Assembly (NCBI GenBank): GCA_046302855.1
Contig: JBKCHH010000078.1
Location: 1 to 10,229, forward strand
DNA length: 10,229 bases
Direction of reading: 5' to 3'
Source of the DNA: JBKCHH01 sp046302855
GTDB lineage: Bacteria > Pseudomonadota > Alphaproteobacteria > Rickettsiales > UBA8987
Of this stretch, positions 1-7,500 are shown one piece after another. A program made the translations under genes and the position numbers. Under the pieces are notes generated by a model, which ran no database searches, was not told the DNA's origin, and saw only the letters and a program-made list of their open reading frames with translations. Each line of letters starts with the position of its first letter. The stretch's first letter is position 1.

Positions 1-996
1 TGCATTGGCAAGCCCATTTTTTATCCCCTCTTGCAATATTTCTGGATTGGTAACAAATAAATCATCGCCAACCAGTTGAATTTTTTTACCCAAACTTGTG
101 GTTAGATTTTTCCAGCCTTCAATATCATCTTCTGCCATACCGTCTTCAATAGAAATTATAGGATAGTTTTTCGTTAGTTTTTCATAGTATTTTATTAACT
201 CATCGGAGGTTCTTTTTACTCCCTCACCATGGAAGTTATATTTGCCCTTTTCATAAAATTCAGATGAGGCAACATCTAATGCCAGCTTTATTTCTTTACC
301 CAAACTATAGCCAGATTTCTCAACTGCTTCTGCAATTAAATCCAGTGCCTCGAAGCTATCTTTTAAATCTGGAGCAAAGCCACCTTCATCACCCACCGCT
401 ACGCTAAAACCCTTCTTTTTTAAAAGTTCTTTTAAAGAATGAAAAATTTCGCTCCCTGCCCTAACAGCCTCTTTAATATTTGGCATTTTAACTGGCATTA
501 TCATAAATTCTTGAATATCAATTTTATTGTTAGCATGCGCGCCACCATTGATGATATTCATCATAGGAACGGGCAGTAGATTGCCAAAAACCCCGCCTAG
601 ATACTCATAAACCTTTAAGCCCTTGCTTTTGCTACTAGCAACGCACACTGCCATAGAAACGCTCAAAATGGCATTGGCACCAAGTTTTGCCTTGTTTTTT
701 GTGCCGTCTAGCGAAATTAAAATCTCATCGATTTTCTTTTGATTACTGGCATCTAAACCTATTAGGGCATCATAAATTTCATCATTTACATTATTTACTG
801 CCTTTAAAACGCCCTTGCCGTGAAATCTTTTATCATTATCACGAAGTTCTAAAGCCTCCTTTTTACCAGTGGAAGCGCCACTTGGGGCAATGGCTAGGCC
901 AACCGAGCCATCTTCTAAGGTAACCTCGGTTTCAACGGTGGGGTTGCCTCTAGAATCTATAACTTCCCTTGCTTTTATATCAAAAATTCCGGTCAT
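1..996 (-). CDS. eno: Enolase (phosphopyruvate hydratase), C-terminus cut by window edge
   Basis: Enolase interconverts 2-phosphoglycerate and phosphoenolpyruvate in lower glycolysis; it is cytosolic, and in many bacteria also part of the RNA degradosome. Reading the complement from the ATG at 994-996 gives 332 uninterrupted codons that run off the left edge; the family is about 425 residues, so about 95 are missing. The N-terminal domain begins MTGIFDIKAREVIDSRGNPT and carries PSGASTG. In the barrel domain I see VGDEGGFAP with the acid-base Glu at residue 204, and the Mg2+ ligands Asp241 (LALDVASSEF), Glu284 (SIEDGMAEDD) and Asp311 (GDDLFVTN). The catalytic Lys (LIKFNQ in other enolases) would fall just past the window edge. 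All visible active-site residues are intact. It is divergent from cmoA across a 105-nt spacer. No good Shine-Dalgarno sequence precedes the start. Identification is by recalled family motifs and is close to certain. Confidence 0.97.
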   Translation of the reverse strand, partial: MTGIFDIKAREVIDSRGNPTVETEVTLEDGSVGLAIAPSGASTGKKEALELRDNDKRFHGKGVLKAVNNVNDEIYDALIGLDASNQKKIDEILISLDGTKNKAKLGANAILSVSMAVCVASSKSKGLKVYEYLGGVFGNLLPVPMMNIINGGAHANNKIDIQEFMIMPVKMPNIKEAVRAGSEIFHSLKELLKKKGFSVAVGDEGGFAPDLKDSFEALDLIAEAVEKSGYSLGKEIKLALDVASSEFYEKGKYNFHGEGVKRTSDELIKYYEKLTKNYPIISIEDGMAEDDIEGWKNLTTSLGKKIQLVGDDLFVTNPEILQEGIKNGLANA

Positions 997-1053
997 AAAA
1001 ATGTATTTATTTGCCCTACTAATCCACAAATTTAAGAAAAAAGCAAACAACTA

Positions 1054-1081
1054 TTGTTGAATAAAATTTTTGCTATATATT
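1054..1081 (+). promoter_or_regulatory. Candidate promoter for cmoA
   Basis: TTGTTG at 1054-1059 is followed after 16 nt by TATATT at 1076-1081. An overlapping reading is an extended -10, TGC plus TATATA, at 1071-1079. Transcription would start near 1087, leaving a leader of about 15 nt before the cmoA ATG at 1102. In such AT-rich DNA matches of this quality also occur by chance, so this is only a candidate. Confidence 0.35.
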
Positions 1082-1101
1082 TTTCAAGCCAAATATAAGA
1101 T

Positions 1102-1839
1102 ATGACTAAACCTAAAGATAATGTTTTTGATTTTAAAGATAAAAAGGTAGAAGATTTTAAATTCAACACGCAAGTAGTTTCTGTTTTTGATGATATGGTA
1201 ACAAGGTCTGTGCCATATTACGAAGAAATGCAAAGAATGATTAGTGAGCTTGCCAAAGATTTTGTTAGCCCAAACAGCAATGTTTATGATATAGGCTGTT
1301 CAACCGCCACCACCTTTTGTTTGCTAGATAAGGTTATAACTGAACCTAATGTGAATTTTATAGGCTATGATAACTCTAACGAAATGATAAAAAAGGCAAA
1401 ACAAAAGCTGAAGGAAAATGGGGTAGAAAGGCAGGTTTCTTTTGAATGTGCCGACCTTAATAAGAATTCTTTAAGAATAGAAAATGCATCGCTTATAACC
1501 TTTATTTTAACCCTGCAATTTATTCGCCCCTTAAATAGAGAAAAAATAATGAAGCAGATATTTGATGGCTTAAATGATAACGGTGCTTTAATTCTAGTTG
1601 AAAAGGTAACTTCAGAAGATACTATTTTTAACCGCCTTTTTATTAATCATTATTATGATTTTAAAAGAAGAAATGGCTATTCTGAAATGGAAATAGCCAA
1701 TAAAAGGGAAGCCTTAGAAAATGTGTTAATTCCCTACCGAATGGAAGAAAATTTTGATCTACTAAAAAATGCTGGCTTTAAACAGATTGAAGTTTTTTTT
1801 AGATGGTATAATTTTTGTGCAATAATCGCCGTAAAATAA
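1102..1839 (+). CDS. cmoA: Carboxy-S-adenosyl-L-methionine synthase CmoA
   Basis: CmoA converts SAM and prephenate to carboxy-SAM, the donor CmoB uses to make 5-carboxymethoxyuridine (cmo5U) at the wobble base U34 of certain tRNAs. The 245 residues are close to the 247 of E. coli CmoA and align along the whole length from memory: FNTQVVSVFDDMVTRSVPYY near the N-terminus, SAM-binding motif I VYDIGCSTAT at 61-70, the acidic loop YDNSNEMI at 89-96, ENASLITFILTLQF at 127-140, and HYYDFKRRNGYSEMEI at 183-198. Tyr40 and Arg202 (in NKREALENV) sit where E. coli Tyr39 and Arg199 contact the carboxyl of Cx-SAM, which favours true CmoA over a generic methyltransferase. The next gene starts 4 nt after the stop, suggesting co-transcription. 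cmoB, the usual partner, is not in this window. The start is the first ATG in a frame consistent with family length. Confidence 0.94.
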   Translation: MTKPKDNVFDFKDKKVEDFKFNTQVVSVFDDMVTRSVPYYEEMQRMISELAKDFVSPNSNVYDIGCSTATTFCLLDKVITEPNVNFIGYDNSNEMIKKAKQKLKENGVERQVSFECADLNKNSLRIENASLITFILTLQFIRPLNREKIMKQIFDGLNDNGALILVEKVTSEDTIFNRLFINHYYDFKRRNGYSEMEIANKREALENVLIPYRMEENFDLLKNAGFKQIEVFFRWYNFCAIIAVK

Positions 1840-1843
1840 ACAT

Positions 1844-2572
1844 ATGAAAAAAACAGTAACAATAAAAATTGGTGATTTCTTTTTTAAATTCAGAAACTTA
1901 CTTTTTCCCATTATAATTCTTATACTTTTTTTAGTTAGACCGCCAGTTGATAAAATACTAGGGGTAGAGTTTTTTGAAGAATCTAAAGACTATATTGCCA
2001 TATTCATAACTTTTTTAGGCTTATTACTGCGTGCCTTAGTTATAGGCTTTGTTTATATAAAAAGGGGTGGGCTAAATAAAAAAGTCTATGCAGATACGCT
2101 TGTTCAGGATGGTTTTTTTGGCATGTGTCGCAACCCACTTTATGTAGGTAATTTAATAATTTATTTTGGCGTATTTTTAATGCACGGCGATATTTGGGTA
2201 ATAGCTTTTGGCAATTTATTTATGCTATTTGTTTACCACTGTATTGTGGCGGCGGAAGAGTTCTTTTTAAAACAAAAATTTGGCGTTCAGTTTACTAATT
2301 ACTGCAAACAAGTGCCCAGATGGGGCTTTCGTTTAAGCAAATTTAATGAATCTACCAAAGGTATGTATTTTCACTTTAAAAGGGTTCTAATAAAAGATTA
2401 CACCACCGTTACCAATACAATAATTGCCATAACCTTAATACAGTTTTATGAGGAGATAAGATTTTACCCAACCATACACTACGCTACCTCTATTTCTATA
2501 ATAGTAATTAGTATAATATTTGCATCTAGCGTTAGATTTGCCAAGAAAAAGAAGTATTTGGTGGATGCTTGA
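1844..2572 (+). CDS. Integral-membrane methyltransferase, isoprenylcysteine carboxyl methyltransferase-like (ICMT/PEMT superfamily)
   Basis: This 242-residue protein is very hydrophobic, with likely membrane segments near residues 19-31, 50-71, 99-113, 117-137, 188-201 and 213-230. The conserved core is GMCRNPLYVGN at 93-103, matching the R-(H/N)-P-x-Y signature of the family, then an acidic pair Glu138-Glu139 and a C-terminal FGVQFTNYCKQVPRW at 146-160; in ICMT/PEMT enzymes these parts form the SAM pocket at the membrane face. The substrate in bacteria is usually unknown (prenyl-cysteine, phospholipid or other lipophilic acceptors), and I cannot assign one. After the core the protein carries about 80 extra residues with two further hydrophobic segments; the core alone is the usual size of the bacterial domain. 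It follows cmoA by 4 nt, so the two are probably one transcript, but a functional link is unproven. It converges on valS with only 26 nt between stops. Confidence 0.75.
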   Translation: MKKTVTIKIGDFFFKFRNLLFPIIILILFLVRPPVDKILGVEFFEESKDYIAIFITFLGLLLRALVIGFVYIKRGGLNKKVYADTLVQDGFFGMCRNPLYVGNLIIYFGVFLMHGDIWVIAFGNLFMLFVYHCIVAAEEFFLKQKFGVQFTNYCKQVPRWGFRLSKFNESTKGMYFHFKRVLIKDYTTVTNTIIAITLIQFYEEIRFYPTIHYATSISIIVISIIFASSVRFAKKKKYLVDA

Positions 2573-2581
2573 AGATTATGC

Positions 2582-2609
2582 CCCCTAAGACTCTACCCCT
2601 AAAACTCTA
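2582..2609. repeat. 14-bp tandem duplication across the valS stop codon
   Basis: CCCCTAAGACTCTA at 2582-2595 is followed directly by CCCCTAAAACTCTA at 2596-2609, differing at one base. The second copy contains the valS stop codon (2599-2601, complement) and its last codons. Since 14 is not a multiple of 3, the outer copy is out of the valS frame. It fills nearly all of the 26-nt gap between two convergent genes. It looks like a slippage or tandem-duplication scar. Confidence 0.8.
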
Positions 2610-5271
2610 CTTTTACCAAAAACTCCTCCCCACCAACAATTTCTATATTTAAACTATTGGTTACGGCCTTTAGGTCTTCTATTGAACCTTCTAAAAGCTC
2701 TTTATTAACGCCGCTTATTTTAAGCTCTTTTACTTCATATTTTAGTGAAACTTTGGCATCTGCCTTTGCTTTTCTAACCTCATTTAGAATGTTTATTATG
2801 CTTTGCCCTAAATTTTCTGCATTTTCATTTATGGCGAAATCTTTTGCCGAAGGCATACTACCCCTTGAATGAATTGAGGCTTTGCTGTAAAGGCTACTAT
2901 AAAGCTCTTCTGTAATATGCGGAACGAATGGAGCAAATAGCTTTAAAATCACTTCAATTGCAACTTTTACCGTATATATGGCAGATTGCTCACCTGCATT
3001 ATCTAACCCATCTTCATTATAGATGCGTTTTTTAATTATTTCCAAATAGTTATCACAAAATGTGTTCCAAAAAAAGTCTTCCGCTACTTCCCTAGCCGTT
3101 GCATATTCATACTTTTCAAAGTTTTCTATATAGCTAGTAATGGTTTTATTCAGCCTTGAAATTATCCATTGGTCTATTTTCTCTGTGGCCTTTGCCCCTT
3201 TTTGCAGTTTGCTAAAGTGAATGGAGGCGAACTTGGTGGCGTTCCACAGTTTATTTACTAGCTTTCTGCCAATTTTAAGTAGATCTTCTGAAAATGCGGT
3301 ATCTGTACCAAGGCGGGAGGTTGAAGCCCAGTATCTAACCGCATCACTGCCGTGTTGCTCAATAAGCTCTATGGGCGTTATAACATTGCCTTTAGATTTG
3401 CTCATTTTGGTTTTATCCTTCGCTAAGCACCAGCCAGAAATCATTAGGTTCTTCCAAGGAATAGTTTCTTGATGATGCAGAGCCTTAACTATGGTATAAA
3501 ATGCCCAGCTTCTTATAATTTCATGAGCCTGCGGGCGAAGGTCTGCGGGGAATAAGGCTTTTTGACGGGCTTTGATATAAGTTGTATCTTTCCCAGTAAT
3601 TTGCGATATTCTTGTTGCTAGTTCATCATTTATAGCATCACTTATACCCCATGAATTTAACTGCGGAGAAATGGAAGAGGTTGCCCAAGTGTCTAGAACA
3701 TCGGAGTCTGCTATATTTTCAGGCTTTTTATCTTTTATAGGGTCAAATGGAAGTTGGCTGATTTTTGGGGGGATTTCTTTTCTTTGATAAGAATATATTA
3801 TTAAATCAGATGTTTTTGTATTAGATTCTTCTGCATCATATTCCATAGGAACAGGCACGCCAAAGTAGCGTTGGCGAGAAACGCACCAATCTTGCTTTAA
3901 GCCATCTATCCAGCTTTCAACGCGTTGTTTCATAAAGCTAGGATGCCAATTACATTTTTCAGCCTGCTGTTTTAGTTCTTTTTTATAGGCTTCAATTTTT
4001 ATAAACCATTGGTGTGATGGTATAAGTTCAAGCGGAGCTTGCGAGCGTTCTGCCACCTTAACTGTATGCATAAAAAAAGTTTCTTTTTTAGGGGGCATTG
4101 CTTCTGGTGTTTCTAAATTTGATTCATAAAGTAGCCCAGCCTCTGCTAAATCTTGTGTTATTACCTTATTTAAATCTTGCCTTTTTTCAAAAACATCTGA
4201 AATTACTCCACTTGGCTGATAGGTTGGCTGAACCTTGAAGCCGTTATATTTTTGTAATTTTTTGAGGATTGGTTTATCTTCTACTTCATCTTTTATTGTG
4301 CGGAATATTTCAAACACATCGGATTTTCCTTCTTTATTAATTATTACTCTTAAAGGAAGGTTGTGGGTATTTTTATATTTATCAAACCAGTATTTATCAG
4401 TTTCATCACCAAAGGTGCAAAGCATTACAAGACCTGTGCCTTTGGTTTTATCTACCTTTTCATCGGCAATTAGGGGAACTTTTACATTAAAAAGGGCGGT
4501 TAAAGCAAATTTACCCTCATATAAATGCTTATCATCAGGGTGATACATAACCGCAACGCAAGCCGGTAGAAGCTCTGGGCGGGTGGTGTAGATGAAAATA
4601 TCTTCACCAGTATCTAGCTGAAACTTAATATAATTATGGCGTGATTCCAACTGCCTATCTTCCACTTCGGCAAGGGCTATGGCGGTTCTATCTACAGTAT
4701 CCCAAAAAACGGGCTCTAGGCGACGCTCTAATAAGCCCTTATTATACAAATCTAAAAAGCTAGCCTGCGATAGCGTGCGGGAAAGGGCAGATATGGTTTG
4801 ATACTCCAGCTTCCAATCTACACTTAAGGCGATAGATTTAAAAAGGTCGCGAAACTGCTCTTCGGCTTGTGCCACATGTTGCTTACAAACCTCAATAAAT
4901 TCAGCCCTGCTTTCATAAGTGTGCGCCTTTCTGCCAGTAATTTTTTCAACCAGCCTTTCGGTTGGCAGGCCATTATCATCAAAGCCCATGGGGTAGAAAA
5001 CATTTTTACCCATCATTCTTTGAAATCTGGCAATAAAATCTGCCTGAGTGTAAGAAAATATATGCCCCATATGCAAAACGCCAGAAACGGTAGGGGGCGG
5101 GGTATCTATAACAAAGGTATTTGGTTGCTTAGTAGTTTCCCCTTTAAAATATTTTTGCCTTAAATCGCCTTCCTTTAAACTGTCTTCCTCATTCCAACTA
5201 TACACACCACCTTCCAGCCAGCTTTGCTGCCAGTGCTTTTCCTTTGTTTTATAATCGTAAATATCGCTCAT
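2599..5271 (-). CDS. valS: Valyl-tRNA synthetase (archaeal/Rickettsia-like type)
   Basis: This cytosolic class Ia synthetase charges tRNA-Val with valine and hydrolyses mischarged Thr-tRNA-Val. It has 890 residues. The Rossmann catalytic core opens with DTPPPTVSGVLHMGHIFSYT, the HIGH motif reading HMGH at 67-70, followed by YPMGFDDNGLPTERLVEK. The CP1 editing insertion lies roughly at 170-420 and includes IYTTRPELLPACVAV. The core resumes with DWCVSRQRYFGVPVP (Cys463, SRQRYFG 465-471), then KMSKSKGNV at 622-630 and GSDAVRYWASTSRLGTDTAFSED. The helical anticodon-binding domain follows, with FAPFVPHITEELYSSLY. The core wording is that of the archaeal-type ValRS known from Rickettsia rather than the E. 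coli type, and the long C-terminal coiled coil of E. coli ValRS appears absent. The usual HERCG-like segment before the QWFIKI motif reads VAERSQAPLE, without cysteine. The start ATG at 5269-5271 follows an A-rich stretch with no clear Shine-Dalgarno. Confidence 0.97.
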   Translation of the reverse strand: MSDIYDYKTKEKHWQQSWLEGGVYSWNEEDSLKEGDLRQKYFKGETTKQPNTFVIDTPPPTVSGVLHMGHIFSYTQADFIARFQRMMGKNVFYPMGFDDNGLPTERLVEKITGRKAHTYESRAEFIEVCKQHVAQAEEQFRDLFKSIALSVDWKLEYQTISALSRTLSQASFLDLYNKGLLERRLEPVFWDTVDRTAIALAEVEDRQLESRHNYIKFQLDTGEDIFIYTTRPELLPACVAVMYHPDDKHLYEGKFALTALFNVKVPLIADEKVDKTKGTGLVMLCTFGDETDKYWFDKYKNTHNLPLRVIINKEGKSDVFEIFRTIKDEVEDKPILKKLQKYNGFKVQPTYQPSGVISDVFEKRQDLNKVITQDLAEAGLLYESNLETPEAMPPKKETFFMHTVKVAERSQAPLELIPSHQWFIKIEAYKKELKQQAEKCNWHPSFMKQRVESWIDGLKQDWCVSRQRYFGVPVPMEYDAEESNTKTSDLIIYSYQRKEIPPKISQLPFDPIKDKKPENIADSDVLDTWATSSISPQLNSWGISDAINDELATRISQITGKDTTYIKARQKALFPADLRPQAHEIIRSWAFYTIVKALHHQETIPWKNLMISGWCLAKDKTKMSKSKGNVITPIELIEQHGSDAVRYWASTSRLGTDTAFSEDLLKIGRKLVNKLWNATKFASIHFSKLQKGAKATEKIDQWIISRLNKTITSYIENFEKYEYATAREVAEDFFWNTFCDNYLEIIKKRIYNEDGLDNAGEQSAIYTVKVAIEVILKLFAPFVPHITEELYSSLYSKASIHSRGSMPSAKDFAINENAENLGQSIINILNEVRKAKADAKVSLKYEVKELKISGVNKELLEGSIEDLKAVTNSLNIEIVGGEEFLVKVEF

Positions 5272-5291
5272 ATTTTTTAAATTGGCTAAAA

Positions 5292-5321
5292 ATTATTACA
5301 CTATTAACATTTTTTTTACAA
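5292..5321 (-). promoter_or_regulatory. Candidate promoter for valS
   Basis: On the complement, TTGTAA (5316-5321) is followed after 18 nt by TGT-AATAAT (the -10 hexamer at 5292-5297), an extended -10 differing from TATAAT at one base. Transcription would begin near 5285, giving a short leader of about 14 nt before the ATG at 5271. This is the best promoter match in the spacer between valS and tRNA-Pro. Confidence 0.45.
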
Positions 5322-5382
5322 GAAGCCCTTTGTTCTTACTTAAGGTTGACTTAACTAGATAAGATGTTAGAAGCATCCTTCC

Positions 5383-5407
5383 TTAAAATCTTTTAAGGTT
5401 TTATATT
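5383..5407 (+). promoter_or_regulatory. Palindrome and -10-like box upstream of tRNA-Pro
   Basis: A perfect 18-bp palindrome, CCTTAAAATCTTTTAAGG, at about 5382-5399 is followed by TATATT at 5402-5407. The TATATT box ends 9 nt before the tRNA-Pro 5' end, the right distance for a tRNA -10 element with a very short leader. The expected -35 position reads TTCCTT, a poor match, and it lies partly in the palindrome. The palindrome could bind a dimeric regulator, or it could be a short hairpin of no consequence; with only two G-C pairs per arm it is a weak terminator candidate. Confidence 0.35.
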
Positions 5408-5416
5408 GTTTATTGG

Positions 5417-5493
<77 letters not shown>

Positions 5494-5498
5494 CTTGA

Positions 5499-7457
5499 TT
5501 AAGCACCAACTACTTTCTTTTCTAGCTTATGAAGTTGGTCTCTAATTTCGGTTGCCTTTTCAAACTCTAGGTCAGAGGCGTATTTTAGCATTTGCTTACG
5601 CAGAGTTTCAATATCTGCTTCTGGAATTTTTACTTCCCCACCTAGCATTTTAGTTAAATCATCCCTAATATCCTTAATGATGGTTTTGGGGGTAATATTG
5701 TGCTTTTTATTATATTCTAGCTGGATGGTTCTACGCCTTTCAGTTTCACCAAGTGCTTGTTTTATGGCTTCCGTCATAACATCGGCATATAAAATTACTC
5801 TACTTTCAGAATTTCTAGCCGCCCTGCCTATGGTTTGAATTAGTGAGGTGGTGGAACGCAAAAAGCCAGACTTATCTGCATCTAAAATTGCCATTAGCCC
5901 ACATTCTGGAATGTCTAACCCTTCTCTAAGTAGATTAATACCAATTAACACATCAAAATCGCCCCGCCTTAAATCGTTAATAATCTTTACCCTGTCTAAG
6001 GTTTCAACATCTGAATGTAGATAATTAACCTTTACGCCATTTTCTTGCAGATATTCGGTTAGATGTTCGGCTGATTTTTTGGTTAAGGTGGTAACTAGAA
6101 TTTTAAACCCCTGCTTAACGGTAAGCCTTATTTCTGCCATTAAATCATCCACCTGCCCGCCATAAGTTTTGCTAGGCGATACGGGGCGAACTATACATAC
6201 TGGGTCAACCAGCCCCGTTGGGCGAATAATTTGCTCAACTACAACGCCCGATACCTTTTCTAGCTCATATTTGCTAGGGGTGGCAGAAACGAAAATGGTC
6301 TGTGGGCGATATTCTTCCCACTCCGCAAATTTTAAGGGGCGGTTATCAAGGGCGGAAGGTAGGCGAAAACCGTGCGAAACAAGCGTTTCTTTTCTAGACC
6401 TATCACCATTATACATGCCACCAATTTGGGGAACAGTAACATGGCTTTCATCCACCACCAATAGCGAATCTTTGGGGAAATATTCATATAGGGTAGGGGG
6501 CGGCTCGCCCGCTTGCCTGCCGGTTATGTATCTGGAGTAATTTTCTATGCCTTTACAGGTGCCAGTTTCAATCATCATTTCTAAATCGAACTGGGTGCGT
6601 TGCTCTATCCTTTGCCTTTCCAAGGGCTTATCTATTCCTGTATAGAATTGAATGCGGTTTTTTAGCTCTTTTTTTATATTTTCAACCGCATTTAAAAGCA
6701 CAGATTTAGGCGTTATGTGGTGGCTATTGGCAAAAATTCGAATTTCTTTATAGGTTTCAAACCTTTCTCCCGTTAAGGCATCAAAGGAATAAAGCTCTTC
6801 AATCTCATCACCAAAAAAGCTAATTCGCCAAGCAAAATCTTCCATGTGGGATGGAAACAAATCTAGCCTATCGCCCCTTATTCTAAACTTTCCTCTAGAA
6901 AAATCTGCCTCGTTTCTTTCATAATGCAAATCTGATAATCTACGCGATAATTCTGGCATGGAGATTTTTTTTCCAACCTGCAAATCAAAGCTGGTGGACA
7001 TATACAAATCTGGCGAACCCAGCCCATAAATGCAAGAAACAGAAGATACTACAATTACATCCTTTCTCTCCAACACAGCACGCGTGGCAGAGTGCCTTAA
7101 ACGGTCTATATGTTCGTTTATGGCGGAATCTTTTTCTATATAGACATCACTTTTGGCAATATAGGCCTCTGGCTGATAGTAATCGTAGTAAGAAACAAAA
7201 TACTCCACCGCATTTTCAGGAAAGAACTCTTTAAATTCAGAATAGAGCTGAGCCGCCAGTGTTTTGTTATGAGCCATAATAAGAGTGGGCTTGCCGATAT
7301 TGGCTATTACATTGGCTATAGTAAAGGTTTTACCACTGCCCGTAACGCCAAGCAAAACTTGATCTTTTTTATTTTCTAAAATGCCTGTCGTGAGCTTTTT
7401 TATAGCTTGGGGTTGATCCCCCGCAGGGAAAAACTTATCTGATAATTTAAATTTCAT
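5499..7457 (-). CDS. uvrB: Excinuclease ABC subunit UvrB
   Basis: UvrB verifies DNA damage delivered by UvrA and recruits UvrC for dual incision in nucleotide excision repair. The 652 residues compare with about 670 in E. coli. The Walker A is GVTGSGKT at 37-44; the damage-probing beta-hairpin region shows YYDYYQPEAY at 90-99; the DEAD-like Walker B is VVDESH at 334-339, followed by VSATP at 390-394. Helicase motif VI, IQTIGRAARN, is in the second RecA-like domain. The C-terminal UVR domain that contacts UvrA and UvrC spans about 610-648 (DLEFEKATEIRDQLHKLE). All motifs are intact. It is the last gene of the minus-strand group mreC-sspB-uvrB, 43 nt after sspB; I see no LexA-type operator in that gap, though I could not search for one systematically. 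The start MKFKLSDKFFPAGDQPQAI is the typical UvrB N-terminus. Confidence 0.99.
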   Translation of the reverse strand: MKFKLSDKFFPAGDQPQAIKKLTTGILENKKDQVLLGVTGSGKTFTIANVIANIGKPTLIMAHNKTLAAQLYSEFKEFFPENAVEYFVSYYDYYQPEAYIAKSDVYIEKDSAINEHIDRLRHSATRAVLERKDVIVVSSVSCIYGLGSPDLYMSTSFDLQVGKKISMPELSRRLSDLHYERNEADFSRGKFRIRGDRLDLFPSHMEDFAWRISFFGDEIEELYSFDALTGERFETYKEIRIFANSHHITPKSVLLNAVENIKKELKNRIQFYTGIDKPLERQRIEQRTQFDLEMMIETGTCKGIENYSRYITGRQAGEPPPTLYEYFPKDSLLVVDESHVTVPQIGGMYNGDRSRKETLVSHGFRLPSALDNRPLKFAEWEEYRPQTIFVSATPSKYELEKVSGVVVEQIIRPTGLVDPVCIVRPVSPSKTYGGQVDDLMAEIRLTVKQGFKILVTTLTKKSAEHLTEYLQENGVKVNYLHSDVETLDRVKIINDLRRGDFDVLIGINLLREGLDIPECGLMAILDADKSGFLRSTTSLIQTIGRAARNSESRVILYADVMTEAIKQALGETERRRTIQLEYNKKHNITPKTIIKDIRDDLTKMLGGEVKIPEADIETLRKQMLKYASDLEFEKATEIRDQLHKLEKKVVGA

Positions 7458-7500
7458 TTATATGTAATATTCTGTTGTCTTGATAACTTCTCTCTACGGT

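Noticed and set aside
687..1060. Two overlapping plus-strand open frames
   Set aside because: Both lie mostly opposite the enolase frame, have unrelated low-complexity translations, and the minus-strand enolase reading is conserved across all 332 codons.
1102..1839. Generic SAM-dependent methyltransferase
   Set aside because: The full-length match to CmoA wording and the residues that bind the carboxyl of Cx-SAM make CmoA the better call.
2573..2598. Bidirectional terminator between the membrane methyltransferase and valS
   Set aside because: The 26-nt gap holds a tandem direct repeat but no inverted repeat or hairpin.
2657..5163. Four plus-strand open frames opposite valS (2657-2872, 3221-3472, 4235-4543, 4867-5163)
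   Set aside because: They are antisense to a well-conserved synthetase and show no recognisable protein motifs.
5382..5410. Rho-independent terminator upstream of tRNA-Pro
   Set aside because: The palindrome is nearly all A-T with two G-C pairs per arm and a T run broken by A, and there is no plus-strand gene upstream that needs it.
6169..7379. Plus-strand open frames opposite uvrB (6169-6540 and 7110-7379)
   Set aside because: They are shadows of the UvrB coding strand; no motif, promoter or ribosome site supports them.
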